Part shown: in pieces, positions 1-9,345 of the stretch
How positions within the stretch are numbered: position 1 is the first letter of the stretch
Layout: each line of letters begins with the position of its first letter
Assembly: GCA_038230735.1 (NCBI GenBank)
Contig: JBBRMR010000017.1
Span: 1-64,000 of the forward strand
From: Arcicella sp038230735
Lineage (GTDB): Bacteria; Bacteroidota; Bacteroidia; Cytophagales; Spirosomataceae
DNA: 64,000 nucleotides
Reading direction: 5' to 3'
Made by a program: the position numbers and the translations under genes
The notes under the pieces: generated by a model
What the model saw: the letters and a program-made list of their open reading frames with translations, nothing else
Told to the model about the DNA's origin: nothing
The model's database searches: none

Positions 1-69
1 ACACTTCTGCCAACTTTGAGTATCAAGTGGCAGTTTGGTAATTAATCTATTTCTTTCTCCCCAAGTCAT
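1..69 (-). CDS. possible 5' end of a gene cut by the left edge
   Basis: On the minus strand an ATG at 69-67 opens a frame that stays open to the window edge (23 codons, beginning MTWGERNRLI). The frame is closed by a TAA four codons upstream of this ATG, so the ATG is a plausible start. The peptide is too short to place in a family. It lies downstream of cobA on the same strand, so it could be the next gene of that group, but it could equally be a chance frame. Confidence 0.3.
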   Translation of the reverse strand, partial: MTWGERNRLITKLPLDTQSWQKC

Positions 70-197
70 GATAGTATGGTTTTAGGAGGGAAAGTTAATC
101 ATAAATTCTTAGGTAATTATATTACTTAAACACTATAATATACTTTTTTCAAACACATTGACTTCTTATATCAATGTTTAGAGAGATATTATGTCTT

Positions 198-980
198 CTA
201 ATTCCATCCCTCTAAAACCCCGGCCAATTCCCCAATCGAAGCATATTTCACCACTTCCCCCAACACAATCACGGCAGGATTGGATAAATTATTCTCTTGG
301 GCAATCGCTTTCAAGTTTTTTGCTAATCCAATTCCAATTTTTTGCCTTTCAGTTGTACCATTTTGAATAATTGCTACGGGTAGATTCTCTTTGCCTAAAC
401 GCTCACAAATTTCAGCGATTTGTTCCAATTTACTCATCCCCATCAATAACACAATGGTAGCGGAGGTTTGCAAAGCCATTTCCAAATCTTGCGATAATGA
501 GCCGTCCGTTTTTGTACCCGTAATTACCCAAAAACTTTCACTTACTCCTCTGGCAGTCAGGGGAATACCCGCATAACCCGCCGCCGCAACCGATGAAGAA
601 ATGCCAGGGATATAAGCGGTTTCTAAACCAAAGTTTTTAGCGTATTCAATCTCCTCCATGCCACGCCCAAAGATGAACGGGTCGCCCCCTTTCAAGCGTA
701 CCACGTGTCCGTACATATACGCCTTCTCGACAATCATAAAGTTGATAGCATCTTGCGAATGGCTTTCCCCTGGGCGTTTGCCAACGTATATTTTTTCGGT
801 ATCGGGTTTGCAATAATCCAGCAACTCATCCGCAATTAACGCATCATAAAGGACAACATCTGCCGATTTCAAGGCTTTAATGGCTTTGACCGTTATCAAG
901 TCAGGGTCGCCAGGTCCCGCACCCACAACCGTAAGTTTTGGGCGAGGGTCTAAGGTATGGAAATGTTCTAAATTTTTCAT
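198..980 (-). CDS. cobA: uroporphyrinogen-III C-methyltransferase (SUMT)
   Basis: Cytosolic enzyme that transfers two methyl groups from S-adenosylmethionine to uroporphyrinogen III, giving precorrin-2, the branch point to siroheme. The 260-residue length is normal for a single-domain SUMT. Near the N-terminus it has the glycine-rich VGAGPGDPDLIT motif, followed by RLKGGDPFIFGRG and IPGISS, all family signatures. The gene lies 150 bp downstream of the siroheme-dependent sulfite/nitrite reductase on the same strand, so it most likely supplies siroheme for that enzyme. The gap between them holds a large palindrome (1011-1107). No CysG-type dehydrogenase/ferrochelatase domain is fused, so those steps must be encoded elsewhere. 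Confidence 0.93.
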   Translation of the reverse strand: MKNLEHFHTLDPRPKLTVVGAGPGDPDLITVKAIKALKSADVVLYDALIADELLDYCKPDTEKIYVGKRPGESHSQDAINFMIVEKAYMYGHVVRLKGGDPFIFGRGMEEIEYAKNFGLETAYIPGISSSVAAAGYAGIPLTARGVSESFWVITGTKTDGSLSQDLEMALQTSATIVLLMGMSKLEQIAEICERLGKENLPVAIIQNGTTERQKIGIGLAKNLKAIAQENNLSNPAVIVLGEVVKYASIGELAGVLEGWN

Positions 981-1010
981 TTTTTTGATGTTAGCTGTCT
1001 GGGCGACCCC

Positions 1011-1107
1011 GTCTGAATTTGGATTCGTTAGATTAACAGATTTTAGGATTGTATTCGCTCAAATTGAAATCCTAAAATTCATAAATCTCACGAATCCAAA
1101 TTCAGAC
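1011..1107. repeat. 97-bp palindrome between sulfite reductase and cobA
   Basis: An 18-bp perfect inverted repeat forms the outer arms (1011-1028 and 1090-1107, starting GTCTGAATTTGG). Inside it a second 11-bp pair (1040-1050 and 1068-1078, ATTTTAGGATT and its complement) extends the hairpin. It lies in the transcribed gap of a probable two-gene operon, so it would fold in the mRNA and could slow or stabilise the transcript. No other copy is in this window. Its structure is like that of small mobile palindromic elements. Confidence 0.8.
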
Positions 1108-1130
1108 AATATTTTGCAAAAACCGATTAA

Positions 1131-3233
1131 CTAAGCAACGACCGCTTCTTCTCTAAACGCCTTCGCCAAATTTAAAAATGCCTGAGCATCAGCTACATAC
1201 GATTTCGCAAATTCCTCCGAAGGTTCATTTTGATTAATCTGTAATACTAATTCTTGGAAGGTTTTTCCATTCAAAGAAATATCGCCCGTTGCCACAAAAT
1301 GTTCTTGAAATTTGTCAATTACGCCACTTTGCGTTGAAGCACTCACTGATTTATCCAATAACAAAGCCTTCGCCGCACTCACAAACACACTGTATGCGTG
1401 ATAAATAGAATCAGCAAAACGATTTTCTTCAAAAGCGGCATTCGTCCAATCCATTTTTTCAACGGATTCTAACAACAAAGTCGCTACCAAATCAATGATT
1501 ACCGAAGCACATTCACCCACGCCAATTTCCGTAGCAAACTGCTCTGATTGTCCCCAATCAATGAAATCATCATCTTTTAAGGTCGTTAAATCTGCCACGG
1601 GTTTCAATAAAGTATAGAAGTATTTTTCACCCTGACGGTCGTAATAATCATTGAAATATTCACCTTCGTTGGCATTTTCTTCATAATTGTTCAACACCAC
1701 TCTCAACACCTCTGGACCTCTTTTTGAAGGCACTTTAATCACCTTATCCGCCACTCTACCAACGCCGTCGCCGACAGTTCCACCGCCCAAAAGCACTTGC
1801 AAAGCGGGCAAAACACGCTTATCAGCCGCTTTCAGAGATGAACCATGAAAACCAATATTTGCCATTCCGTGCTGTCCGCAAGAGTTCATACAACCCGAAA
1901 TCTTGATTTTGATTTCGTTATTATGAATCAACTCGGGAAAATCTTCGGTGATAACGGCTTCTAATTTTGAAGTGATATTGGTACTGTCCGAAATGGCTAA
2001 ATTACAAGTATCAGTCCCTGGACAAGCCGTAATATTTGCCATGGAGTTTGCCCCCGCTGATGCCAGTCCGTGAGCATCCAAAACTGCATAAACGTAAGGT
2101 AAATTAGCCTCTGGAACAAACTTCAACATCAAACCTTGATTTATCGTAACTCGTACATCATCACCAATATAACCTTCCAATTGGTCGATTAAAGAACGTG
2201 AATCCGTTGAGCTAATATTACCATTCAAGATTCTAATATATACCCCATAAAATCCCGATTGCTTTTGCTCAAAGGTATTGGTGGCTTTCCAGAGTTCGTA
2301 AGCCATCGTAGTTTCAACGTTGAAATCTGCCGTTTTTGAAGGCATTTCATCTTCCAAAACTGCCCATTTGCCCGAGGTAGTATCAATCTTGACCGACTGA
2401 CTTTTCAAGGCTTTTCTTTCATGCTCAATCAATTCAACCAAAGCCTCAAAGCCAATTTTTTGAATCAAAAACTTGATACGAGCTTTGTGGCGTGAATTTC
2501 TTTCGCCATGACGGTCAAAAACCCGAAGCGTAGCCTCTAAATAGGGAATAATTTGGTCTTCTTCCAAGAACTCATAACCTACTTTTGCCAATAAAGGTTG
2601 GGCTCCCAAACCACCACCCACAACAACTTTGAAACCACGCTTGCCGTCTTGAAGTTTTGGAATAAAACCCATGTCGTGCATATAGGTTAGGGCAGTGTCT
2701 TCGTCCGTGTTCGAGAAAGCGATTTTGAACTTGCGTCCCATTTCCTGACAAATTGGATTGCGAAGGAAATAACGGAAAACGGCATCCGCATAAGGTGTAA
2801 TATCAAAAGGTTCTTTGGGGTCGATACCCGCTGAGGGTGAAGCAGTTACGTTACGAACGGTATTCCCGCAAGCCTCTCGCAAGGTAATATCATCTTGCTC
2901 TAATTTTGACCATAACTCTGGCGTTCTGTCCAATGAAACAAAGTGAATTTGCACATCTTGGCGAGTCGTTAAGTGAAGATTTCCCGTAGAATATTCATCA
3001 GAAATATCAGCAATACGCTTCCATTGTTTGAAAGTCATCTTCCCATAAGGCAATTTTATCCGTATCATTTGTACGCCCTGCTGGCGTTGCCCATACACGC
3101 CACGAGCTAAACGAAGGCTACGGAATTTTTCTTCATGAATTTTTCCTTCACGGAATAATTCTATTTTACGTGCCAAATCAACGATGTCTTTTTCAACGAG
3201 TGAACTTTCGAGTTCTGTCCTAAAACTTTGCAT
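1131..3233 (-). CDS. siroheme sulfite/nitrite reductase with HEPN-like C-terminal tail
   Basis: Reduces sulfite to sulfide or nitrite to ammonia in the cytosol by six-electron transfer through a coupled siroheme and 4Fe-4S centre. The cluster/siroheme cysteines are visible as ACPGTDTC (C-x5-C) and SGCMNSCGQHG (C-x3-C). The first 560 or so residues follow the ferredoxin-type nitrite/sulfite reductase repeat architecture. The protein is 700 residues, longer than the usual 550-600. The extra C-terminal part (about 570-700) is alpha-helical in character and contains R605-x6-H612, which resembles the Rx4-6H motif of HEPN domains. CobA downstream supplies siroheme. Substrate choice cannot be settled from sequence. 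The start chosen gives the expected N-terminus. Confidence 0.88.
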   Translation of the reverse strand: MQSFRTELESSLVEKDIVDLARKIELFREGKIHEEKFRSLRLARGVYGQRQQGVQMIRIKLPYGKMTFKQWKRIADISDEYSTGNLHLTTRQDVQIHFVSLDRTPELWSKLEQDDITLREACGNTVRNVTASPSAGIDPKEPFDITPYADAVFRYFLRNPICQEMGRKFKIAFSNTDEDTALTYMHDMGFIPKLQDGKRGFKVVVGGGLGAQPLLAKVGYEFLEEDQIIPYLEATLRVFDRHGERNSRHKARIKFLIQKIGFEALVELIEHERKALKSQSVKIDTTSGKWAVLEDEMPSKTADFNVETTMAYELWKATNTFEQKQSGFYGVYIRILNGNISSTDSRSLIDQLEGYIGDDVRVTINQGLMLKFVPEANLPYVYAVLDAHGLASAGANSMANITACPGTDTCNLAISDSTNITSKLEAVITEDFPELIHNNEIKIKISGCMNSCGQHGMANIGFHGSSLKAADKRVLPALQVLLGGGTVGDGVGRVADKVIKVPSKRGPEVLRVVLNNYEENANEGEYFNDYYDRQGEKYFYTLLKPVADLTTLKDDDFIDWGQSEQFATEIGVGECASVIIDLVATLLLESVEKMDWTNAAFEENRFADSIYHAYSVFVSAAKALLLDKSVSASTQSGVIDKFQEHFVATGDISLNGKTFQELVLQINQNEPSEEFAKSYVADAQAFLNLAKAFREEAVVA

Positions 3234-3490
3234 GGTAATATCCTTTTAGTCTATTAAGTATATGGATTTAATACAAATTTAAAGAACAAAATGTTCAAAT
3301 AACAATAATTCTGAAAAAAAATTGCGTGGCAAGCCAAATATTAAAAAATTCAATTAATTTTGTTATTCAAGTAATCCTTATTATTTTTAGTGATTAAAAT
3401 TAACCCCTAAGATATACAAGCCAAGAAAATAATAAAACTTGGCGTTGTGTTTGTAAATTTAATAATTGGCTATCAACCCATTAAAATACC

Positions 3491-3904
3491 ATGAAAAAAC
3501 AAATTACCATTATTGTTGCAGTCCTTGCCGTTTCAATGTCAAGCTGTACTGATACCAAGAAAATTACCGAATTACAAGACCAAACTCGCCGCCTCGAAAG
3601 TCAAGTATTAAAAGAACGTCAAGAAAATGCTGAATTGAGCAGTTTTCGTTTCAGTTTAGAAAGTCAGTTCAAGAAAAAAAGTGAAGATTATGTAAAATGT
3701 CAAGAGGACAGTAAAGAAACTTTTGAATCATTGAGTATAAAGTATAATCGTTTGTTGGATGATTATAACAAATTGCAAGCATCATATAAGTCGTTGAATG
3801 AAACTTATGAGGCAAGCAAAGAAAATTCGGCGAGAGTAATTGCGGAATTGGAAGAGAGAATGAGACAAATCAGAGCCTCAAAATCAAGACGTTATCGCTC
3901 GTAG
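3491..3904 (+). CDS. small coiled-coil lipoprotein
   Basis: A 137-residue protein with a short hydrophobic signal and a lipobox ending VSMSSC, so Cys19 is the likely lipidated residue. The rest is highly charged and heptad-like, predicting one long coiled coil from about residue 25 to the end, finishing in a basic tail (SKSRRYRS). It was not assigned to a named family. It is probably anchored in the envelope facing the periplasm. It stands alone: a strong hairpin terminator follows, and the next gene is convergent. Confidence 0.72.
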   Translation: MKKQITIIVAVLAVSMSSCTDTKKITELQDQTRRLESQVLKERQENAELSSFRFSLESQFKKKSEDYVKCQEDSKETFESLSIKYNRLLDDYNKLQASYKSLNETYEASKENSARVIAELEERMRQIRASKSRRYRS

Positions 3905-3933
3905 AGTCTAACTTCTGATTTTGGGAACATATT

Positions 3934-3968
3934 AAAAAGCCTTCAAAGTAATATTTTGAAGGCTTTTT
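3934..3968. terminator. bidirectional rho-independent terminator
   Basis: The 14-bp stem AAAAAGCCTTCAAA pairs with its complement across a short loop. The A- and T-rich ends give a U-tract in both directions. It separates the convergent lipoprotein gene and the barrel gene ending at 3977. Confidence 0.85.
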
Positions 3969-3976
3969 GCACATAA

Positions 3977-4765
3977 TTATACACCTCTTGGTTGCTTTGA
4001 TTTATTTACTTTAAATCTATATTTTAAGCCAACTGATACATTAATCAAGCCATCATTTGCAGTCTCACTATAAGAGTTTACGCCTCCAATGATGTTTGGA
4101 TGCTGTAAATTATAGGAATTTGTGGCATCTAATTTATCGTTATAAACCCAATTATAGCCCAAATTTGCGGTCAATCCGATTCTTTCCCCAAATTGCCAAT
4201 CTAAGAATAATCCTATTGGTACTACTAATTCACGAGTGTAAAATATGCCTGTTTCACCCACACCCGCCCCTGATTGTTGAAATAATTGGGTATGTTGAGT
4301 CGTGCCATCCGCAGTTGTTCTCAGAAAACTTCCTGATTTTAAATCATAAACATCACTATGAAACCAAATCCAACCCGCACCCGTGTAAGCCTTAACTTCA
4401 AAATTCTTTTTGATATAATTTTTAGAAAAGCGAGAAAGGTTTAAAAATAATAAAGTCTGAATTTGAAAAAAATCAGTTTGAAATCGGGATGAATAAATGT
4501 CGCTATCTTTTCCCGATAAATTTCCCCCAATGATTTCTAAGTCAAGATTGAATTTTTCAGAAATTCCCTTTTCAAGACAAAATCCTACATTGGGGTTCAT
4601 TATCCAAACGTCTCCCAATTCACCGACTAAACTTCCTAATCCAATTTTAGGTGTAATAGAAAATCCATCAGTTTTTTGAAAAGATTTGAAAGTTGTTTGG
4701 GAAAAAATTGAAGAAGATATAAATTGGAGTATAATCGCAATTATAAATGGCTGTTTCAGTTTCAT
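3977..4765 (-). CDS. outer-membrane beta-barrel protein
   Basis: A 262-residue protein with an N-terminal signal peptide ending near SIFSQ. It is followed by alternating hydrophobic/polar strands rich in Gly, Tyr and Asn, and ends in a typical amphipathic final strand (GLKYRFKVN). This pattern is that of the porin/OmpA-like barrels abundant in Bacteroidota. No catalytic motif is seen. It is transcribed alone, facing the lipoprotein gene across a shared terminator. The function is unknown; a structural or small-solute role is only a guess. Confidence 0.7.
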   Translation of the reverse strand: MKLKQPFIIAIILQFISSSIFSQTTFKSFQKTDGFSITPKIGLGSLVGELGDVWIMNPNVGFCLEKGISEKFNLDLEIIGGNLSGKDSDIYSSRFQTDFFQIQTLLFLNLSRFSKNYIKKNFEVKAYTGAGWIWFHSDVYDLKSGSFLRTTADGTTQHTQLFQQSGAGVGETGIFYTRELVVPIGLFLDWQFGERIGLTANLGYNWVYNDKLDATNSYNLQHPNIIGGVNSYSETANDGLINVSVGLKYRFKVNKSKQPRGV

Positions 4766-4997
4766 AAGTGGTTAAATTATGTGGTTATATTACTGTGTGA
4801 ATTTAGTAAGTTTTACTCAATTTATGAAAATTTATTGATGAATTTAACACATCTTTAAACCTATCGCAATGGCGAACCGTAAAGATTTAATCCAACAATG
4901 TAATTGCTTATAGATTTTGTCAAGTATAATTTTCTTCAAAAGTCATTTTTTATCAATAATTCATTAATTTGTAGCTATAATCACTAAAAAGATAATT

Positions 4998-7148
4998 ATG
5001 AATCACTTTTCTGAATTTCCATTCGTTCGCTTCACATTTTTCTTGATTGTTGGAATTGTTATCTATCATTATTTTCCCAAGCAAAATATTTCAACTTTCG
5101 TTGTAGTATTAATATTTTCAGTTTTCAGTTTTGCTCTTCTTTTTATATTTCAGCAAAGGTTCAAAAGCCTAATTCTCTTAGGTATTTTAGGAGCTTTAAT
5201 TTTGGGATTATCGGGTTATGTAATTTCTTTTCTCCGAACCGAAAATAATAGTTCTCAACATTATTCGCACGAGGTGGGTAAATTTGAATATTTTGAGGTA
5301 GTTGTGGATAACTTGGTCGAAGAAAAAGAAAATTCATGGAAGACGGTTGGGGAGATTAAATCAGTATTAATCGGAAATGAAATATTACCTGTTTCAGGCA
5401 AAATTTTACTTTATTTTGATGATAATTCTGTGGAAAAGCCGCATTATGGAGACGTATTTTTTGTGAAAGGAAATCCTCAGAAAATTACCTCGCCCAAAAA
5501 CCCACAAGAGTTTGATTATCAGCGGTATATGTATTACCAGCAAATTGAATTTCAACAGTATTTGAGGCAAGAAAACATCGAAAAAGTGGGTTATGAACCT
5601 TCTGACATTTTAATAAATGTTGCTTTACGAACTAATGCTCACGCAGATTCAATTCTCACGGGCTTTGTGGAAGGTAAAAATCAGTACGGAGTTGCCAATG
5701 CCATGATTCTGGGACAACGTGATGATTTATCGAATGATTTGATGCAAGCCTATTCTGCCGCAGGAGCAATTCATGTACTTTCGGTTTCGGGTTTGCACGT
5801 GGGAGTAATTTGTGAAGCATTAATTTTATTATTTGGTTTTTTAAAGAAAAAAGGACGAAAAGGTAAAATAGCATTTTTCTTAATAATTTTTCTGGTGCTT
5901 TGGTTCTATGCTTTTGTTACAGGTCTATCTTCGCCAGTTTTACGCTCAACAATTATGTTTACGATTATTCTATTTGCCAGAACTTTTCAGAAAAAGCATA
6001 ATGCTTATAATACCGTTTCCCTATCGGCTTTTTGCTTATTACTTTATAGTCCGTATTTTTTGTTCAATGTTGGTTTTCAATTATCATATTTGGCAATTTT
6101 TGGCATGATTTATTTTCAGCCAAAATTAAATCCTATTTTAGTGGTTGACAGTAAAAATAACTTGCTTTACCGTCTGGGGGATAAAATCTGGAAAGTTACT
6201 ACGGTGGCAGTTGCGGCTCAAATAGCTACTTTCCCCATTACGATTTATTATTTCCATCAGTTTCCCAATTACTTTATTTTTGCCAATCCAATAGTGATTT
6301 TATTATCTTCCATTGTGTTAATTTTCGGTTTAGTTTTCGTTATTTTAGCTTCTTTTCTCCTAATTTTTGACTGGACGGTAATTACACATTATTTGGGTCA
6401 ATGTTTGAAATATACAATTTTATGGCTGAATGAAAGTGTACTTTTTGTAGAGAAATTACCCCTATCTATCAAAAAATTCTTATGGTTTTCTACTTACGAA
6501 ATGTGGTTGATGTATGGCTTAATTTTTGGATTAATTGCCTTGTGGAATACTCGTAAATATTACTGGGTGTGGATAAATTGTGGAATTGTGGGTAACCTAA
6601 TTTTTTTAATGATTCTCGGAAAAATGCAAGCTCAAAATCAAAAGCTATCCACAATTTTATCCATACCGAAACATTCTGCGATCACTTTTATTGAAGGTAA
6701 AAAAGCCATTATTCTGGCTGATAAAGGTTTTTTGGATAGTAGAAAGGATATTGGTTTCAGAGTAAATAACTACTGGACAAGTCTCGGAGTGCGAGATACC
6801 TTGAAGGTCAATTTATTGGAAAAGTATCATTCTATAAATAATATGGCTAACGTCCAAAGTTTTGATTCTATCGCTGTGTTTTCGTGGAAAGATAAGACCT
6901 TTTTATGGATTGGTAAAAACTTGAAGTACAGGGATTTTGAGGCTAAAAATGTATCAGTTGATTACTTAATTTTGGCAAATAAATCTGTAAAAGATCTCGA
7001 ACAGATTATCGGAAAAGTACAATTTAAGAATTTAATAATTGATGGTTCATACACAAAATGGTATGCTGATAAATTATCTTCACAAGCGGAAGAAATGGGT
7101 TTGAAATATTATAATTTGAATGAACATGGAGCTTTGAATATTGAGTAG
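4998..7148 (+). CDS. comEC: ComEC/Rec2-type DNA-uptake membrane channel
   Basis: Inner-membrane protein that passes single-stranded DNA into the cytosol during natural transformation. The N-terminus has several membrane segments and a DUF4131-like soluble region. The central competence domain begins about residue 230 with AMILGQRDDLS and HVLSVSGLHVG, the family signature, and is followed by many transmembrane helices to about residue 530. The C-terminal 170 residues are soluble but lack the HxHxDH motif of the metallo-beta-lactamase domain found in longer ComEC proteins, a form common in Bacteroidota. At 716 residues it appears full length. Known DNA-uptake partners are not beside it. Confidence 0.9.
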   Translation: MNHFSEFPFVRFTFFLIVGIVIYHYFPKQNISTFVVVLIFSVFSFALLFIFQQRFKSLILLGILGALILGLSGYVISFLRTENNSSQHYSHEVGKFEYFEVVVDNLVEEKENSWKTVGEIKSVLIGNEILPVSGKILLYFDDNSVEKPHYGDVFFVKGNPQKITSPKNPQEFDYQRYMYYQQIEFQQYLRQENIEKVGYEPSDILINVALRTNAHADSILTGFVEGKNQYGVANAMILGQRDDLSNDLMQAYSAAGAIHVLSVSGLHVGVICEALILLFGFLKKKGRKGKIAFFLIIFLVLWFYAFVTGLSSPVLRSTIMFTIILFARTFQKKHNAYNTVSLSAFCLLLYSPYFLFNVGFQLSYLAIFGMIYFQPKLNPILVVDSKNNLLYRLGDKIWKVTTVAVAAQIATFPITIYYFHQFPNYFIFANPIVILLSSIVLIFGLVFVILASFLLIFDWTVITHYLGQCLKYTILWLNESVLFVEKLPLSIKKFLWFSTYEMWLMYGLIFGLIALWNTRKYYWVWINCGIVGNLIFLMILGKMQAQNQKLSTILSIPKHSAITFIEGKKAIILADKGFLDSRKDIGFRVNNYWTSLGVRDTLKVNLLEKYHSINNMANVQSFDSIAVFSWKDKTFLWIGKNLKYRDFEAKNVSVDYLILANKSVKDLEQIIGKVQFKNLIIDGSYTKWYADKLSSQAEEMGLKYYNLNEHGALNIE

Positions 7149-7269
7149 AGTAAGTATTGAGTAGGTGAGTATTAAGCAAACAAGCGAAGAATAATGAAAG
7201 GATTTCTTGTTAATTTCGTTTAGCATTAGAGTATAATTGGATTTTACTCAATGCTAAAAAATACTTACT
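7138..7269. repeat. degenerate short-word repeat and inverted arm
   Basis: Just after the comEC stop, the word TATTGAG recurs three times with near-copies between (7138-7175). A 10-bp arm, AGTAAGTATT (7149-7158), is matched by its exact complement at 7260-7269, next to the histidine kinase start. It belongs to the same class as the heptamer arrays elsewhere in the window. Confidence 0.6.
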
Positions 7270-7277
7270 GCTAATTT

Positions 7278-8561
7278 ATGAACGCAAAAACACTTAGAAT
7301 TTTCGTGGCACTTTCAATTTTGCTTTTGGGCGGAGTTGTATTGGTTCAATATTTTTGGTTCAAACAGGCTTATAACCTCGAAGACCGAGATTTTGACCAG
7401 CGGGTTACGGGTGCATTGCGAAAAGTAAGTAAAAGATTATTAGATTTTAATAAGAATCCGAATAACAAAATCTTGAAACCCGTTGAACGGATTACTTCCA
7501 ATTATTACACCGTTCAAGTTAATGATACGATTCATCCAGCCGTTTTAGAGGAATTTTTGAAACAAGAATTTGTAAAAACTGACGTTCGGCTTAATTTTGA
7601 ATACGGGATTTATGATTGTGATAAAAGGAAAATTACGTTTTCATCATTTGTAGAATTATCTGAAAATGGAGCTCGTCCAGATTCGACTATGCACTTCGAT
7701 TTTCCTGATTTGAACATTCCCAATTCTAATTATTACTTTGGGGTTCATTTTCCAGATAAGAAAAGATACCTTTTGGGCGACCTTGATAATTGGTTTATTT
7801 CTTCGGCAATTTTGTTGGTTGTAATGGCATTTTTTGTGTATTCGTTGATGTTAATTTTTAAGCAAAAACGCCTTTCAGAGATTCAGAATGATTTTATTAA
7901 CAATATGACGCATGAATTTAAGACGCCAATTTCAACGATTACAATTTCGAGCGAAGTCTTAATGAAACCCGAAATTGTGAATAATCCTGAACGATTATTG
8001 AGTTACGCCGCCATCATCAGAAAGGAAGCGGCTCGTTTGAAAAAGAATGTCGATACCGTTCTGCAGACCGCTAATATTACTCAAAAGATTGATAAACTGA
8101 ACTTTGAAGAAGTGGATGTTCACGAACTTTTGGAGGATTTGTCCATCAGTTGTGAACCATTATTCAAAGAAAAAAATGGAGAATTAATCGTAGATTTAGA
8201 AGCTAAAAAAGTAATTATTAGAGCTGACAGATTACATTTTACCAATGTTTTGCATAACCTAATTGATAATGGAATAAAGTATTCAGAAAGAGAACCTATT
8301 ATTAAAATTATGACTGAAAATATTGATAATGACCTGATTATTAGTATTAGAGACAACGGAATTGGCATTGCCGAACGTGACCATAAGCAAGTTTTCAATA
8401 AATTTTTTCGGGTACATACGGGTGATATACATAATGTGAAGGGTTTTGGGCTTGGGCTATATTATGTGAAGGAAATGATTGAGGGACATAAGGGAAAAAT
8501 TGAGTTGAAAAGTAAGGTAGGAGAGGGGAGTGAATTTAAATTGGTGATGCCGTTGATGTAG
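7278..8561 (+). CDS. membrane sensor histidine kinase, orphan
   Basis: Two-component sensor of 427 residues. There is a membrane segment near residues 8-27, then a periplasmic sensor region to about 170 and a second membrane segment near 175-195. The HisKA domain follows with phosphoacceptor His212 in MTHEFKTPIS. The HATPase domain shows an N-box near HNLIDNGIKYS, G1 DNGIGIAE and G2 GFGLGLYYVKE. No HAMP domain lies between the membrane and the H-box. The response regulator usually paired with such kinases is not adjacent: comEC is upstream and a convergent hydrolase overlaps the 3' end by 26 bp. The signal sensed is unknown. Confidence 0.9.
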   Translation: MNAKTLRIFVALSILLLGGVVLVQYFWFKQAYNLEDRDFDQRVTGALRKVSKRLLDFNKNPNNKILKPVERITSNYYTVQVNDTIHPAVLEEFLKQEFVKTDVRLNFEYGIYDCDKRKITFSSFVELSENGARPDSTMHFDFPDLNIPNSNYYFGVHFPDKKRYLLGDLDNWFISSAILLVVMAFFVYSLMLIFKQKRLSEIQNDFINNMTHEFKTPISTITISSEVLMKPEIVNNPERLLSYAAIIRKEAARLKKNVDTVLQTANITQKIDKLNFEEVDVHELLEDLSISCEPLFKEKNGELIVDLEAKKVIIRADRLHFTNVLHNLIDNGIKYSEREPIIKIMTENIDNDLIISIRDNGIGIAERDHKQVFNKFFRVHTGDIHNVKGFGLGLYYVKEMIEGHKGKIELKSKVGEGSEFKLVMPLM

Positions 8562-9342
8562 TGTTTTTCAAATAAACAATCGCTTTTTCAATCAGCCTTC
8601 CATGCGTTGATTCAAGTTCAATTAACTCTATACTTTTTAATCTTTTTGTAAGTGGGAAAACTCTACTCATGGGAAGTAATTTATCGTATTTTCCCATAAA
8701 TATTTTCATGTTAATACCCTGATTATTAATGAGTTCGGCTATTTTTTTGATACTAAAAGTTAATTGATGAAAACCAATCCAAGCCCGATAAAGCTGTTCT
8801 TGTTTTTGGGGAGAATCAACCATCATTTTAGCAAATTTTACTACTTTCTCATGTACAATTCCCGTGCAAGCGAGTAGGTTTGCGAAGGATTGATATTTTT
8901 CGTTATTTTGAATAATAGATTTAAAAATTTTACGGAAAAATCCGTAGCGAGTTGCTAAGATGTATTTCGGGTCTTCCGTAATGCCATCGGGGGCTAATAA
9001 GATGAGTTCTTCTATCCGTTCAGCGAAAGATTCAACAGTTGCCAAAGCGAATCTTCCGCCCATGCTGAATGCAATGATGGAAAAGTTTTGGATTTGGTTT
9101 TCTTGTAAAAACTTTCCTAAACATTCCTTCCAAATATCTTTGGTAATTACCTCATTTTCAACGTAATTATTGCCATTTATCCCCCCACTTTTACCGTGAT
9201 AGGGTAGGTCAAAAAGATAAGTAGTATATTGACTTTCAAAGGTTTGGGCGAAATTTTGGAAACACAAAAAATCCTGCCCCATTCCGTGGAATGATAACAG
9301 GATTTTTTTGCCTTTGCCTATTTTTTGATAATGTAAGTTCAT
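8536..9342 (-). CDS. alpha/beta hydrolase
   Basis: A 268-residue cytosolic alpha/beta-hydrolase. The oxyanion motif SFHGMGQD is near residue 17, the nucleophile elbow is AFSMGG around residue 100 (the first glycine of GxSxG is alanine), and a probable catalytic His lies in STHGRL near the C-terminus. It starts 3 bp after the stop of the FucP-type transporter gene and is certainly co-transcribed with it, which suggests action on an imported compound. Its 3' end overlaps the convergent kinase gene by 26 bp. The substrate is unknown. Confidence 0.82.
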   Translation of the reverse strand: MNLHYQKIGKGKKILLSFHGMGQDFLCFQNFAQTFESQYTTYLFDLPYHGKSGGINGNNYVENEVITKDIWKECLGKFLQENQIQNFSIIAFSMGGRFALATVESFAERIEELILLAPDGITEDPKYILATRYGFFRKIFKSIIQNNEKYQSFANLLACTGIVHEKVVKFAKMMVDSPQKQEQLYRAWIGFHQLTFSIKKIAELINNQGINMKIFMGKYDKLLPMSRVFPLTKRLKSIELIELESTHGRLIEKAIVYLKNTTSTASPI

Positions 9343-9345
9343 ATT

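Noticed and set aside
4096..4395. Plus-strand frame opposite the 3977-4765 barrel gene
   Set aside because: Antisense shadow with no domain and poor composition; the same was concluded for the many other frames that overlap clear genes.
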